Positions 35,528-43,769 of a DNA stretch of 64,000 nucleotides are shown one piece after another. This DNA is from Sinorhizobium terangae. GTDB taxonomy: Bacteria > Pseudomonadota > Alphaproteobacteria > Rhizobiales > Rhizobiaceae. The stretch is taken from assembly GCF_029714365.1 (NCBI RefSeq), contig NZ_CP121660.1, forward strand, positions 868,001 to 932,000. Reading direction: 5' to 3'. The position numbers and the translations under genes were made by a program. Below the pieces are notes generated by a model that saw nothing but the letters and a program-made list of their open reading frames with translations, was not told the origin of the DNA and searched no databases. Numbering within the stretch: position 1 is the stretch's first letter; every line of letters starts with the position of its first letter.

Positions 35528-37036
35528 TCAGTCGCGGTCGAAAGCTTCATGGCCGAGACCGAGGCTCGGGAAGACCAGCGACTTGATCACCACCGGTACG
35601 GCGCCGGACGTTTCGAGCATTGCGCCGATGTCGATGAAATCGAACTCGTCGAGCTTGATGCCGTCGATGGAGACGAGTTTCGAGATGCCGGCCTCCAGTT
35701 TGCAGTGCATTCCGACAAGGCCGCCGATATCGCCTTCACCGACGAGGATCAGCGGATGACCGCCTTGAAGGATCGGCGCCAGGCCTTCGACGATGCCCCG
35801 ACAGAAATCGTCGAGGCGCCGATAGCTCGCCGAGCCTTCCCATTCGTAGCAGACGGCCACCGCACTCTCTCCGTCTGTGAGGTCGAGCCGCGCCAGGCTC
35901 TCCCGCACCGCTTCGGCGATGGCGGCCGCATCGATCTCTTCACCGAAGGCGAGCGCCGGCTTGATGACCGGCACGTTGCGCACCGGTAGTATGTCGAGCG
36001 GATCGACGAAGATCGTGCTGCCGCTCACCTGCACCGTATATTGCGAGGCGCCGACGACGGTTGCGCGGATGCCCTGTTGGGGGCGCTCCAGCCGCGGAGA
36101 CCAGTTCGCCAGGCGCTGTCGAAGTTCCACGGCAAGAAGGGGACCGAGGTCGCTGAAATCCTGTTCCGCATCCGCATAGAGGAATTCGGAAACACCGCCC
36201 GAGATCATCACGACGTCGGGCGGGGTACCGGCCGGCAAAGGAGGCAATCGATGGAGGTCAGCGGTTTCCCGCCGCATCTCGCCCCCCTGCATGGCCTCGA
36301 ACAGCACGTCGACCATCGACGCTGCGATGCGTTGAGCATCCTCGGCCGTCAATATGGCGCCGAGGTCGACTGCGACCCCCGCACGACGCGCAAAATAATA
36401 GCCTGCCTCTTCGATCCGCGTGATGCGACGATCGGCGTCGAAGGCGATGACGCGCGCGCCGACATCGATGGCGCTGATATTCCGGATCGCGCCGTTTTCG
36501 CAGAGCGCGAGCTTCGACGTGCCGCCGCCGATATCGACGTTCAGCACCCGCTCGCGTGTGCCGGAACGCGCAACCGCGCCCGCGCCGAAGGCGGCGAGCG
36601 TCGTTTCCAGCCCATCTCCGGCGCTGACGACGACGAACTTTCCGGTCTGGGCGGAGAAGATCTCGCCGATCGCGCGCGCGTTGCGGCGGCGGACCGCGAC
36701 GCCGGTGAGGATGAGAGCACCGGTGTCGATCGCGTCCGGCCTGAGACCGGCTGCCTCGTATTGCTCGGCAATAAACGCGCCGAGTGCCTCCGCATCGATC
36801 TCGTTGTCGCCCGCATAAGGCGTCAGCAAGACCTCGGACTGATGCAGCAGCGTGCGCTCCACCACCATGTAGCGCGTATCGAGCCGCTCGAGCACGATAC
36901 GCGAAAAGGCAAGGTGAGAGGTCGACGAACCAATGTCGATACCGACACTGGTCAGCCGGATCTCGTCTTCGAGTTCCATGCTGCGGCCGACATTCGAAAA
37001 GAATATTCGGCCGCCCTGTTCTTCTTCCTCTGACAT
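35528..37036 (-). CDS. EutA-family reactivating-factor ATPase, copy 1 (no EutBC nearby)
   Basis: A 502-residue protein matching EutA, the ethanolamine ammonia-lyase reactivase of the Hsp70/actin ATPase fold, along its whole length (E. coli EutA is about 467 residues). Phosphate loops are VGIDIGSSTSHLAFSR (near 31) and LNVDIGGGTSKLAL (near 170), the adenosine-type motif is ISGGVSEF (near 276), and the C-terminal motif is VVGASQYTVQVSGSTI. The start ATG 37036 gives an acidic N-terminal leader. It lies 11 bases after the bicupin stop, so the two are one operon. There are no EutB, EutC or other B12-dependent enzyme genes in the window. The natural client may therefore be the bicupin or another aromatic enzyme; this is an inference. 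Confidence 0.88.
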   Translation of the reverse strand: MSEEEEQGGRIFFSNVGRSMELEDEIRLTSVGIDIGSSTSHLAFSRIVLERLDTRYMVVERTLLHQSEVLLTPYAGDNEIDAEALGAFIAEQYEAAGLRPDAIDTGALILTGVAVRRRNARAIGEIFSAQTGKFVVVSAGDGLETTLAAFGAGAVARSGTRERVLNVDIGGGTSKLALCENGAIRNISAIDVGARVIAFDADRRITRIEEAGYYFARRAGVAVDLGAILTAEDAQRIAASMVDVLFEAMQGGEMRRETADLHRLPPLPAGTPPDVVMISGGVSEFLYADAEQDFSDLGPLLAVELRQRLANWSPRLERPQQGIRATVVGASQYTVQVSGSTIFVDPLDILPVRNVPVIKPALAFGEEIDAAAIAEAVRESLARLDLTDGESAVAVCYEWEGSASYRRLDDFCRGIVEGLAPILQGGHPLILVGEGDIGGLVGMHCKLEAGISKLVSIDGIKLDEFDFIDIGAMLETSGAVPVVIKSLVFPSLGLGHEAFDRD

Positions 37037-37047
37037 CACTTCGCCAA

Positions 37048-38286
37048 TCAGACGACCGTCGACATCTTCTTGGTCGTGTCGGCCGGCTTCTCGTACCATT
37101 CCGGCTTCATGCGGATATCCACGCCGTTCCGCTTGAGATGCGCCTCGTATTCGTTGCGGATGAAGGGATCTTCCATCCAGTAGGGGATGGCGGTGCCGCC
37201 CTCATTGACGTCAATCGCCGTATAGTCGGTATGCTTTTCGCCAGGTGCGCCCGGATCGCGGCCGGGGTTGTGCGGGCCGAACCAGGCCATCAGCCGGAAG
37301 GGCTCCTTGGAGACGCTGAAGTGCTGGTGGTACCAGCGGGCGCCGCCGGGTGCCGCCGTCACCATGCCGAACGGGCCGTAGTCGAGGCGACGCACCTTGT
37401 CGGCGTGGCCGTCCTTCCAGGGGTTGACACCGTATTGTTCCGGCCAGGTATAGGTATAGCCTTCGCCCTTCAGGCAGATCAGGATCGCCGCCGAGGTGTG
37501 GGCGTGCGCCTTGGAATAGCGGCCGTTCTCGTGCTGACCGATCCAGTAATAGAAGGTATTGTTGGTCATGAAAGGCTCGACGCGGCGGTAGCCGGGCGAG
37601 CGGCGGTTATCGAGCGGCAGTTCGCAGTTGACGGCGTCCGGCAGGAAGTTCGTCCGCCGCATGGCGAGACCACGCACAGGATCGGGCTCGATCTCTTCGC
37701 GATATTTGTAGAAGTCATCGGCGCCCGAAAAGCGGTCGCGGAAGACGTAAGGGTTGTTGAAGACTGCGTCGACGTTCTGGAGTTGGTTGAGCACGTTCGG
37801 CGCCGTGGTGCCGCCGAGCAGCAGCGCCGGGCTGTTGGTGGCATTGACGATGCGGTGCCAGGCATTCATCGGGATGGAGAACATGGAGCCCTCCTGCCAC
37901 TCGAAGACATGCTTGCGGCCTTCGCCCTCGAGCCAGACCTCGGTGGAGCCGCGTCCTTCGACCACGATGTAGATTTCCTCATACATGTGCTTCTCGGGAT
38001 TGAGCGCGCCGGCGGCGGGAATCTCAACGAGGTGGCAGCCCCATTTGGTTTCAGTGCCGTAGAGTTGGATATAAGTGCCGTTGCCGCCCGTCCGCTTCCA
38101 CGGCTTCAACGGCAGATTCTTCACGCTCGAAACACCGAGATCGCGAAAGACCGGAATGCCTTCCTCTTCCATGAACTGGTCATAGGGCGTCGGCTGCTTC
38201 TTGAATTCGCCGAAGCCAGCCTTCTTGGTGCCGGCGGGCTCGTGCCAATGCGTACCGGTGCCGCCGCCAAGTGGGTCCTGATGCAT
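37048..38286 (-). CDS. Bicupin protein, copy 1 (putative non-haem metal dioxygenase)
   Basis: A 412-residue protein with two cupin domains. The first (about 90-190) has EKHMYEEIYIVVEGRGSTEVW and NAWHRIVN; the second (about 245-345) has KAHAHTSAAILICLKGEGYTYTW and RWYHQHFSVS. His and Glu at these places can bind iron or manganese as in gentisate or homogentisate dioxygenases, but the overall sequence is not one I can assign to a known enzyme. A good ribosome binding site (GAGGAGAC) precedes the ATG at 38286. It is in an operon with the EutA-like gene and downstream of an IclR gene. A second bicupin with the same partner is at 61078. Confidence 0.82.
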   Translation of the reverse strand: MHQDPLGGGTGTHWHEPAGTKKAGFGEFKKQPTPYDQFMEEEGIPVFRDLGVSSVKNLPLKPWKRTGGNGTYIQLYGTETKWGCHLVEIPAAGALNPEKHMYEEIYIVVEGRGSTEVWLEGEGRKHVFEWQEGSMFSIPMNAWHRIVNATNSPALLLGGTTAPNVLNQLQNVDAVFNNPYVFRDRFSGADDFYKYREEIEPDPVRGLAMRRTNFLPDAVNCELPLDNRRSPGYRRVEPFMTNNTFYYWIGQHENGRYSKAHAHTSAAILICLKGEGYTYTWPEQYGVNPWKDGHADKVRRLDYGPFGMVTAAPGGARWYHQHFSVSKEPFRLMAWFGPHNPGRDPGAPGEKHTDYTAIDVNEGGTAIPYWMEDPFIRNEYEAHLKRNGVDIRMKPEWYEKPADTTKKMSTVV

Positions 38287-38413
38287 TCCTGTCTCCTCTC
38301 GGTTGTCGCAGTCGGGCAGGGCGAGCCGCGCTCGCGCCGGGGAAGCGTGTCTGCTCCGGATTGCCCGTTTCAGCCAAACGCTAACAGACGGAGGGAATGA
38401 CGGTAGTGCGTTT

Positions 38414-38434
38414 TCGGAAAGGCCTCCTTTCCGA
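38414..38434. promoter_or_regulatory. Palindrome upstream of bicupin 1
   Basis: Arms TCGGAAAGG and CCTTTCCGA are perfect complements separated by CCT, 128 bases upstream of the bicupin start. A similar arrangement occurs at 60991 upstream of bicupin 2, with the flank CCGAAAAC shared on the coding strand. It may be an IclR-type operator. Confidence 0.55.
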
Positions 38435-38493
38435 TCCGATCGAAAGTCTGCGCGGACATTGGCAAGCAGAGAGGGCGCGTACTGCGTCGCTTC

Positions 38494-39243
38494 TCAGCTG
38501 CGCGCGACGGTTTTGGAAATGATGCCGGCGCAGAACAAGACCCGCTCGGCGACGTCTTCGATCATTTTCGGGTTGGTGCGGGAGTCCCGGAGAGTCAGGC
38601 TGAGACTGCCGAGAATTTCCGAACGGCTGTCGAAGACGGGCGCCGCCACACCGGTGACCCCGGGGGTCACATCGCCAGTCGTGCTCACCCAGCCTCGCTG
38701 CCGGTGTTCCCTTAGCGCGGCCTTGACTTCCTTCAGTGTCGTGCCAAGGCCGGCAGCGGCGAATTGTTCCGGTACCAGGCCATAGAACTTGCGCAACTGA
38801 TGGTCGGGCAGATAGGCGAGGATTCCGAGCGATGCTGCGCCGTGAAGGAGCGACCGCCTGCGTCCGCGCTCGTAGTTGCTGTGGATCGTATCCGTGCCGC
38901 TTTCCTGGTGGACACAAAGCACGTCGAACCGGTATCGGCGGCAGAGGAGGGCGATGCCGCGAAACTCGCTGGCAAGCTCTTCCATCACCGGCCGCGCCGC
39001 CCGGATGAGCACGTCGCCCGTCCGTATCTTGTAATCGAGCTCGACGATCCGCGGCCCGAGCATGTAGCCGACCGAGGGCAGCGAAGTGAGAAGGCCCGCG
39101 TCCGTTAGCGTTTTCAAATAGCGATAGAGCGTCGAACGGGTATAGCCGAGCCGTTCATGCATCTCATCGAACGTCACGGCGACGGCGTCCTCGCCGCTGT
39201 CGAAAAGATCGAGGATGCCGAGCATCTTCTCATGGCTGTTCAC
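38494..39243 (-). CDS. IclR-family transcriptional regulator
   Basis: A 249-residue IclR regulator with the winged helix-turn-helix at residues 1-60 (MLGILDLFDSG, FDEMHERLGYTRSTLYRYLKTLTDAGLL) and the C-terminal effector domain (ASLGILAYLPDHQLRKF, GVTGVAAPVFDSRSEILGSLSLT). It is 207 bases upstream of the bicupin-EutA-like pair and on the same strand, so it likely controls them. IclR proteins commonly sense aromatic acids. Its own upstream region contains a partial RIME element. Confidence 0.92.
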   Translation of the reverse strand: MNSHEKMLGILDLFDSGEDAVAVTFDEMHERLGYTRSTLYRYLKTLTDAGLLTSLPSVGYMLGPRIVELDYKIRTGDVLIRAARPVMEELASEFRGIALLCRRYRFDVLCVHQESGTDTIHSNYERGRRRSLLHGAASLGILAYLPDHQLRKFYGLVPEQFAAAGLGTTLKEVKAALREHRQRGWVSTTGDVTPGVTGVAAPVFDSRSEILGSLSLTLRDSRTNPKMIEDVAERVLFCAGIISKTVARS

Positions 39244-39557
39244 GCGACGGACTCCCGAAGGTCAGCAGAACGGGAAGCGGAAAAGAGGAAAGATCGCGGA
39301 GACAGGCCGATTGATGACGACATCGATACTTGTACTCGAAGCTTAAACGGCGCGGGTGGCTCGTTCTGCGCGACGGACCGGAGATTACCTGTCCGTCAAT
39401 GTGGGATTCGCGCGCATTTTGGGCCAGCCCATCGCTTCCATCAAGCGGCAATTTGAGAGGCCGTGCCGCCCGGCCTCGTTGAGGTTTCTTGGCCACAGCG
39501 CCGCGCGTCTTTTGAGACGCGCGAAGGACGCTGTAGCATTTTGAATTGCTGCCTGGT
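39244..39557. other. Gene-free interval with half a RIME element
   Basis: These 314 bases separate the IclR gene from the class II aldolase gene. The right part holds the first palindrome of the mosaic repeat (39493-39552). The left part should hold the promoter of the IclR gene; I see no clear -35/-10 pair and no protein-coding frame with a ribosome binding site. Confidence 0.5.
39493..39552. repeat. RIME-type repeat, first palindrome plus start of the second
   Basis: CCACAGCGCCGCGCGTC through GGACGCTGTAG matches the first palindrome at 29335; the following GAATTGCTGC is the junction to a second palindrome that is missing. The copy ends five bases from the aldolase stop and may act as its terminator. 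Confidence 0.65.
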
Positions 39558-40328
39558 TCAGGCGGCCGCGTTCCACGCTTCGGGGAAGATGCCGTCCCGG
39601 ATGGCGCCGCGTGCGTAATAGCTCCAGAGCTTGCGGATGTGATGCCCACGCCTGAAACCATGGGAGAAGGACTCGATTTCGGCTTCGGTCAGCGGCTTCA
39701 CCTTGCCGATCGCAGCGGCGCGATAGGCGGCCTCGGCGTTCTCGACGAGATGAACCGAATCGATGAAGACGCCGCGCACCGTTTCGGCGGTGACGATCTG
39801 CCCGTGCGCGCGGATCTGCATGGCGTGGTGCGGTCCAAGGGTCGCGACGATGCCCCGTCCCCTTTCGGCATCATCCACATGGGCGGGATCCGGATGAACC
39901 GGGATCCCGCTCTTCCAGCGGATCGCATGGTTCTTGAAGGGCAGCAGCGGGACGTCCTCGACCAGCGTGAAGACGTTGGTCACGTCGTGGTGGAAGTGCG
40001 CGATCGAATTGACGTCCGCCCTTGCGCGATAAATCTCACAATGAAGGAATACCTCGGAAGGCGGTTTGACGCTCGAGGGGCCGGACACGACCTTGCCGTC
40101 AAGGTCGCAGACGAGGAGATCGTCGGGAGACACTTCCGCACGGCTCTTCTCCTGCGGCTGGATCAGGAAGGTCACGCCTCCCGGCAAGCGCGCGCTGACA
40201 TGGCCACTATACTCCAGTATTTTCAGGCTGTTGAGCAAACGTGTGCTCATCGCCACATTGAGCCGCAGGGACGCCTCGGATGGTGCGTCCGCTGCCGCCG
40301 CGCTGTCGCTTTTTCCATGAACCTGCAT
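39558..40328 (-). CDS. Class II aldolase/adducin family protein (second copy)
   Basis: A 256-residue class II aldolase/adducin protein, longer and diverged from the one at 31829. The metal site is VFLHCEIYRARADVNSIAHFHHDVTNVF (about 105-132), in which the first His of the HTH motif is a HFHH variant, and QIRAHGQIVTAE supplies the third His. Start ATG 40328 with ribosome binding site CGGAGGAAC. It lies downstream of the Rieske ferredoxin gene (97-base gap) on the same strand. It may act on a dihydroxylated aromatic acid, as 3,4-dihydroxyphthalate decarboxylases do; substrate unproven. Confidence 0.8.
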   Translation of the reverse strand: MQVHGKSDSAAAADAPSEASLRLNVAMSTRLLNSLKILEYSGHVSARLPGGVTFLIQPQEKSRAEVSPDDLLVCDLDGKVVSGPSSVKPPSEVFLHCEIYRARADVNSIAHFHHDVTNVFTLVEDVPLLPFKNHAIRWKSGIPVHPDPAHVDDAERGRGIVATLGPHHAMQIRAHGQIVTAETVRGVFIDSVHLVENAEAAYRAAAIGKVKPLTEAEIESFSHGFRRGHHIRKLWSYYARGAIRDGIFPEAWNAAA

Positions 40329-40338
40329 GCGTTCCTCC

Positions 40339-40359
40339 GTGAGATTGAATAAATCCCAC
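40339..40359. promoter_or_regulatory. Palindrome upstream of class II aldolase gene
   Basis: GTGAGATT and AATCCCAC form an inverted repeat with one mismatch around GAATA, directly upstream of the aldolase ribosome binding site. The word AATCTCAC also appears at 33676 in another promoter region of the island. Speculative operator. Confidence 0.3.
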
Positions 40360-40425
40360 AATATACGACTTTATCGTTTCCGCAAGCGCGCCAGATCATC
40401 ACTCACCGGCCGCGCCTGAGGCGCG

Positions 40426-40743
40426 TCAGACCTCGATCGTCACGTTCTCGTTCTCGATCACGACCTTGTAGGTCTTGATCGGAATCATGCAGGGCGGCGT
40501 GACCACTTCGCCCGTGCGGATGTCGAACGCGCCGTTGTGGAAGTCGCACTCGATCGTGTGGCCGTCGAGATAGCCTTCGGAAAGCGAACCCGGGCCGTGC
40601 GTGCACAGGTCGTCGGTAACGTAGAACACGCCATTGACGTTGAAGACGGCGAGCGTGAGGTCGCCTTCCTCAACCCGTATCGCGCTGTCCCAGTCGACGT
40701 CACTCGTGGAACACAGCCTGATTCTGGTGCTTGCCTCGGCCAT
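40426..40743 (-). CDS. Rieske [2Fe-2S] ferredoxin of a ring-hydroxylating oxygenase system
   Basis: A 105-residue Rieske ferredoxin with the cluster ligands Cys47-x-His49 (CTHGPGSL) and Cys66-x2-His69 (CDFHNGAF). The size is that of separate oxygenase ferredoxins such as BphF and NdoA. The start ATG 40743 has ribosome binding site GGAGGAGCC. It is divergent from the Rieske oxygenase at 40965 and would carry electrons from the reductase at 43770 to it. The presence of a Rieske ferredoxin plus a plant-ferredoxin-type reductase makes this a three-component system. Confidence 0.92.
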   Translation of the reverse strand: MAEASTRIRLCSTSDVDWDSAIRVEEGDLTLAVFNVNGVFYVTDDLCTHGPGSLSEGYLDGHTIECDFHNGAFDIRTGEVVTPPCMIPIKTYKVVIENENVTIEV

Positions 40744-40823
40744 TCCTGGCTCCTCCTTCGTTGCTTTGCGGGCCCGCTTGACGGGGCGGTCATCAGATTG
40801 TACGTTGCTTAAAAAGAAACAGC

Positions 40824-40840
40824 GTTCCGTATAAAGGAAC
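40824..40840. promoter_or_regulatory. IclR-like box, copy 1
   Basis: GTTCCGTATAAAGGAAC is a 17-base near-palindrome in the divergent promoter of the Rieske ferredoxin and oxygenase genes. Its reverse complement (GTTCCTTTATACGGAAC) differs at one base from the site at 54601. The GTTCC/GGAAC pattern resembles IclR-family operators. Confidence 0.65.
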
Positions 40841-40882
40841 ACGAAGAAAATACCTGATCGGTCGAGAACGTCAACCCGAAAT

Positions 40883-40915
40883 TCGGAAAAGCCGCGGGAC
40901 GGTCGGAAAAAGGCG
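40883..40915. promoter_or_regulatory. Two direct half-sites of the bicupin palindrome
   Basis: TCGGAAAAGCCG (40883-40894) and TCGGAAAAAGGCG (40903-40915) repeat 20 bases apart, upstream of the Rieske oxygenase gene. The second resembles the reverse complement of the right arm of the palindrome at 60991 (CGCCTTTTCCGA), with one extra A. Confidence 0.4.
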
Positions 40916-40964
40916 ATGCAAATCCGCGCACCGCGCAGGCGGTCCGCAACATGGAGGAAGTGAA

Positions 40965-42251
40965 ATGCTCAGGAAGGAACAGAACGATCTGCTAACGCAG
41001 ACAGGCCCCGGCACTCCGATGGGCGACATGTTTCGCTGTTATTGGATCCCGGCGCTGCTCGCCGAGGAACTGCCGGACAACGACTGCGCGCCGGTCCGTG
41101 TGAAGCTCCTGAGCGAACGCCTGCTCGCCTTCCGCGACAGCGAAGGCCGCTACGGCCTAATCGACGAATTCTGCGCCCACCGCGGCGTCTCACTGTGGTT
41201 CGGCCGCAATGAGCAGGGCGGCCTGCGCTGCCCTTACCATGGCTGGAAATACGACCACACCGGCCAGTGCGTCGAAGTTCCTTCGGAGCCGAAGGAAAGC
41301 GGTTATTGCGGCAAGATCAAGCTGAAGTCCTATCCGCTGATCAAGATCGGCGACATTCTCTGGACCTATATGGGGCCGGCCGAAAAGCAGCCTCCGCATC
41401 CTGAATGGGAATTCGCGCTCGTTCCCTCGGAACAGACCTTCACGTCGAAGCGCTGGCAGGAGTGCAACTGGCTGCAGGCCATGGAAGGTGGCATCGACTC
41501 CAGCCACGTGTCCTGGCTCCACAGCGGCAATCTCAACAGCGACCCGCTCTTCAAGGGCGCGCGCGGCAACAAGTACAACATGTCCGATGCGAGACCCTTC
41601 TTCGAGGTGACCGACAACGAGGGTGGTCTGTTCATCGGCGCTCGGCGCAATGCCGAAGAAGGCCACTACTACTGGCGCGTCACGCCGTGGGTCATGCCGT
41701 CGTTCACGATGGTGCCGCCGCGCGGCGACCATCCGGTTCACGGGCACTTCTGGATCCCGATCGACGACGAGAACTGCTGGGCCTGGAGCTTCGACTATCA
41801 CCCGGTGCGTGCGCTGACGACGGAGGAGCGCGGGGCGATGAAGGCCGGAAAAGGCATCCACGTCGCCTATGTGCCCGGAACCTACCGGCCGCTCGCCAAC
41901 AAGGACAATGATTATCTCATGGACCGCGAGGCCCAGCGCAAGGGCATCACCTATTCCGGCGTCGAAGGCATCGCCATGCAGGACGCCTCGCTGCAGGAAA
42001 GCATGGGTCCGATCGTCGATCGCAGCAAGGAAAACCTGGTGTCGACCGACAACGGCATCATCATGGCGCGCCATCGTCTGTTGAAGGCCGCCCGCGCCCT
42101 GCGCGACAAGGGCGTTGTTCCCCCTGGCGTCGATCCGGCGCATCACCGCGTCCGCTCGGCGGCGATCGTGCTGCCCGTCGACAAGTCCTATGTCGATGTC
42201 GCCGAAGAGGCGCTGACCGTGATCGAAGGCAAGGCGCCGACCAGCGTTTGA
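40965..42251 (+). CDS. Rieske non-haem iron oxygenase, phthalate 4,5-dioxygenase-like alpha subunit
   Basis: A 428-residue Rieske oxygenase with the cluster motif Cys70-x-His72 (CAHRGVSLWFG) and Cys89-x2-His92 (CPYHGW), and mononuclear iron ligands His181 and His186 with the bridging Asp178 (GGIDSSHVSWLHSG). It resembles the group of phthalate 4,5-dioxygenase oxygenase components (about 430-450 residues, alpha-only trimers). That group usually uses an FMN reductase, but here a Rieske ferredoxin and an NAD(P)H reductase are nearby. Ribosome binding site GGAGGAAG precedes the ATG at 40965. Substrate probably a phthalate or other aromatic acid. Confidence 0.9.
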   Translation: MLRKEQNDLLTQTGPGTPMGDMFRCYWIPALLAEELPDNDCAPVRVKLLSERLLAFRDSEGRYGLIDEFCAHRGVSLWFGRNEQGGLRCPYHGWKYDHTGQCVEVPSEPKESGYCGKIKLKSYPLIKIGDILWTYMGPAEKQPPHPEWEFALVPSEQTFTSKRWQECNWLQAMEGGIDSSHVSWLHSGNLNSDPLFKGARGNKYNMSDARPFFEVTDNEGGLFIGARRNAEEGHYYWRVTPWVMPSFTMVPPRGDHPVHGHFWIPIDDENCWAWSFDYHPVRALTTEERGAMKAGKGIHVAYVPGTYRPLANKDNDYLMDREAQRKGITYSGVEGIAMQDASLQESMGPIVDRSKENLVSTDNGIIMARHRLLKAARALRDKGVVPPGVDPAHHRVRSAAIVLPVDKSYVDVAEEALTVIEGKAPTSV

Positions 42252-42322
42252 GGCTGCAGCCATCATGGTGAGCCCCGGCGCGATGCGCCGGGGATGCTGC
42301 CGCATCAATGAGGAGAAATGTC

Positions 42323-42844
42323 ATGCAACTCGGACTGAGCGAAAGTGCGCGCTTCGCCACTGCGGAGGAAGCCCGTTTCCGTATCGAATACCCGAATTCC
42401 AGCCCACGCAAGTCGCGTGTCATCGCCCTGGATGAGCCGAGTTTGGCGCTGCTCAGCACCCTTGCCGACATGTCGTGGAGCGGGGCGCATTTTTTGCGCT
42501 ACGTGGGTGCAAAGGGCGCAACCGATTCGCTCCACATGCTGCCGGTCGACGCGGTTTTGGAGGACCTTGAAGGCAGGACTGTCAGTCTCGCCGACGAGAT
42601 CGCCGATGCCGATATCATCGTCATGATAACGACGGCCGGCACTGCAGCGGATGCCGCTGAAGTGATCGGCAATGCCTGCTTCGTCCGCAACAAGCTGACA
42701 ACCGGCCTGGTGCGCAACGCCGACAGTGTCTCGGCGGAAGATCTTGCGCGCACGCTGACGACCATGCGTCCTTTCGCGGCAATGCTCGTGATCTCCAACG
42801 GAGACGAATATGTCGGCGAAATGCTGAGCGCGCTCAGGGTTTGA
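42323..42844 (+). CDS. Conserved hypothetical protein in the Rieske oxygenase operon
   Basis: A 173-residue soluble protein that I do not recognise. It has a Rossmann-like middle (ADIIVMITTAGTAADAAEVIGNACFVRNKLTTGLV) with a T-T-A-G-T phosphate-type loop, and no signal peptide or cysteine-rich motif. Start ATG 42323 is preceded by AGGAGA. It lies 71 bases after the oxygenase gene and 83 bases before an IclR gene, all on the plus strand. It could be an accessory factor of the oxygenase or bind a nucleotide; I have no evidence for either. Confidence 0.8.
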   Translation: MQLGLSESARFATAEEARFRIEYPNSSPRKSRVIALDEPSLALLSTLADMSWSGAHFLRYVGAKGATDSLHMLPVDAVLEDLEGRTVSLADEIADADIIVMITTAGTAADAAEVIGNACFVRNKLTTGLVRNADSVSAEDLARTLTTMRPFAAMLVISNGDEYVGEMLSALRV

Positions 42845-42881
42845 GATCAGCAGGGTGGTGATGTGAGACCATGACAACTGT

Positions 42882-42900
42882 GTTATGGACGAGCCGTAAC
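42882..42900. promoter_or_regulatory. Inverted repeat upstream of the second IclR gene
   Basis: GTTATGG and CCGTAAC, one mismatch, around ACGAG, 28 bases before the IclR start at 42928. It may be an autoregulatory site. Confidence 0.4.
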
Positions 42901-42927
42901 TCTCGCGATGAAACGGACAATCACGTC

Positions 42928-43767
42928 ATGAACGCACCCACCAAACCACCCGCGCGCGGAGGAAAAGGCCCCGCCGGCAAGCGCAACCGCCTCTCATCGG
43001 TCACGACGGCGATCCGTCTCCTGAAGGCTTTCTCGGAGGATGAGGCCGAGATCGGCGTCAGTGCGCTGGCGCAAAGGCTGAAGGTCGCAAAGAGCACGGT
43101 CCATCGTCTGGCGGTGACGCTCGTGACCGAGGGCTTGCTCGAGCAGAACCCGCAAACGGAGCGCTATCGGCTTGGGGTCGGGCTCTTCGCTCTCGGTACA
43201 CTTGTCCGCCGGCGCATGGATCTTTCGAACGAGGCGAGGCCCTACCTGTTCGACCTGCGCAAGCTGACGGGCGAAACAATTATTCTGGGCGTCCCCTCGG
43301 ATGGAGAGGTGATGCACGTCTACGATCTGGAAAGCCCGCAGGCCCTGGCGATGAAGTCCGACCTCGGTGCGCGCAAGCCCGCCCATTGCAGCGCCGTCGG
43401 GCGCGCGATCTTCGCCTTTGCGCCGGAGCAGGCGGTCGAGCGCATGCTGGCTGGGCCGCTGCAGCGGCGAACGGCGAAGACAGTTACCGATCCGGTGCGC
43501 CTGAAGGAGATGCTGGCCGAGGTCCGCCAGCGGGGCTTTGCCATCGAAGACGAGGAAAGCGAACCCGGAATCCGGGGCATTGCTGCCCCGGTGCGCGATT
43601 CGACCGGCGCCGTCGTTGGCGCCGTTGGCATCGCAGGTCCATTGCAGCGGCTGTCCCTTGAGGTGCTTGAAGGCTTTTCGCCTGCGCTTCTCGAAGCGGT
43701 CGCCGCCATTTCATCCCGCCTCGGTTACACGGCGGCCTTTCGAGAGAGATACGACCTAGGGAGTTGA
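42928..43767 (+). CDS. IclR-family transcriptional regulator (second)
   Basis: A 279-residue IclR protein with a Lys/Arg-rich N-terminal tail (residues 1-25), the winged helix (LSSVTTAIRLLKAFSEDEAEIGVSALAQRLKVAKSTVHRLAVTL, about 23-65) and effector domain (AHCSAVGRAIFAF, EDEESEPGIRGIAAPVRDSTGAVVGAVGI). The chosen ATG is at 42928; a start at 42871 would add 19 residues. It is followed two bases later by the reductase gene, so it is co-transcribed with the electron-transfer component it may regulate. Candidate target: the GTTCC-type boxes at 40824 and 54601. Confidence 0.92.
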   Translation: MNAPTKPPARGGKGPAGKRNRLSSVTTAIRLLKAFSEDEAEIGVSALAQRLKVAKSTVHRLAVTLVTEGLLEQNPQTERYRLGVGLFALGTLVRRRMDLSNEARPYLFDLRKLTGETIILGVPSDGEVMHVYDLESPQALAMKSDLGARKPAHCSAVGRAIFAFAPEQAVERMLAGPLQRRTAKTVTDPVRLKEMLAEVRQRGFAIEDEESEPGIRGIAAPVRDSTGAVVGAVGIAGPLQRLSLEVLEGFSPALLEAVAAISSRLGYTAAFRERYDLGS

Positions 43768-43769
43768 AC

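Noticed and set aside
33631..35550. 639-residue minus-strand reading frame opposite the MhpA-like hydroxylase
   Set aside because: Antisense to a gene with intact FAD motifs; composition is rich in Arg/His as expected for a shadow frame.
35528..38286. Ethanolamine utilisation operon
   Set aside because: Only the EutA-like protein is present; no EutB, EutC, EutG/E or microcompartment shell genes are seen.
36784..38400. 538-residue plus-strand reading frame opposite bicupin 1
   Set aside because: Antisense to the bicupin and its partner; no start signal.
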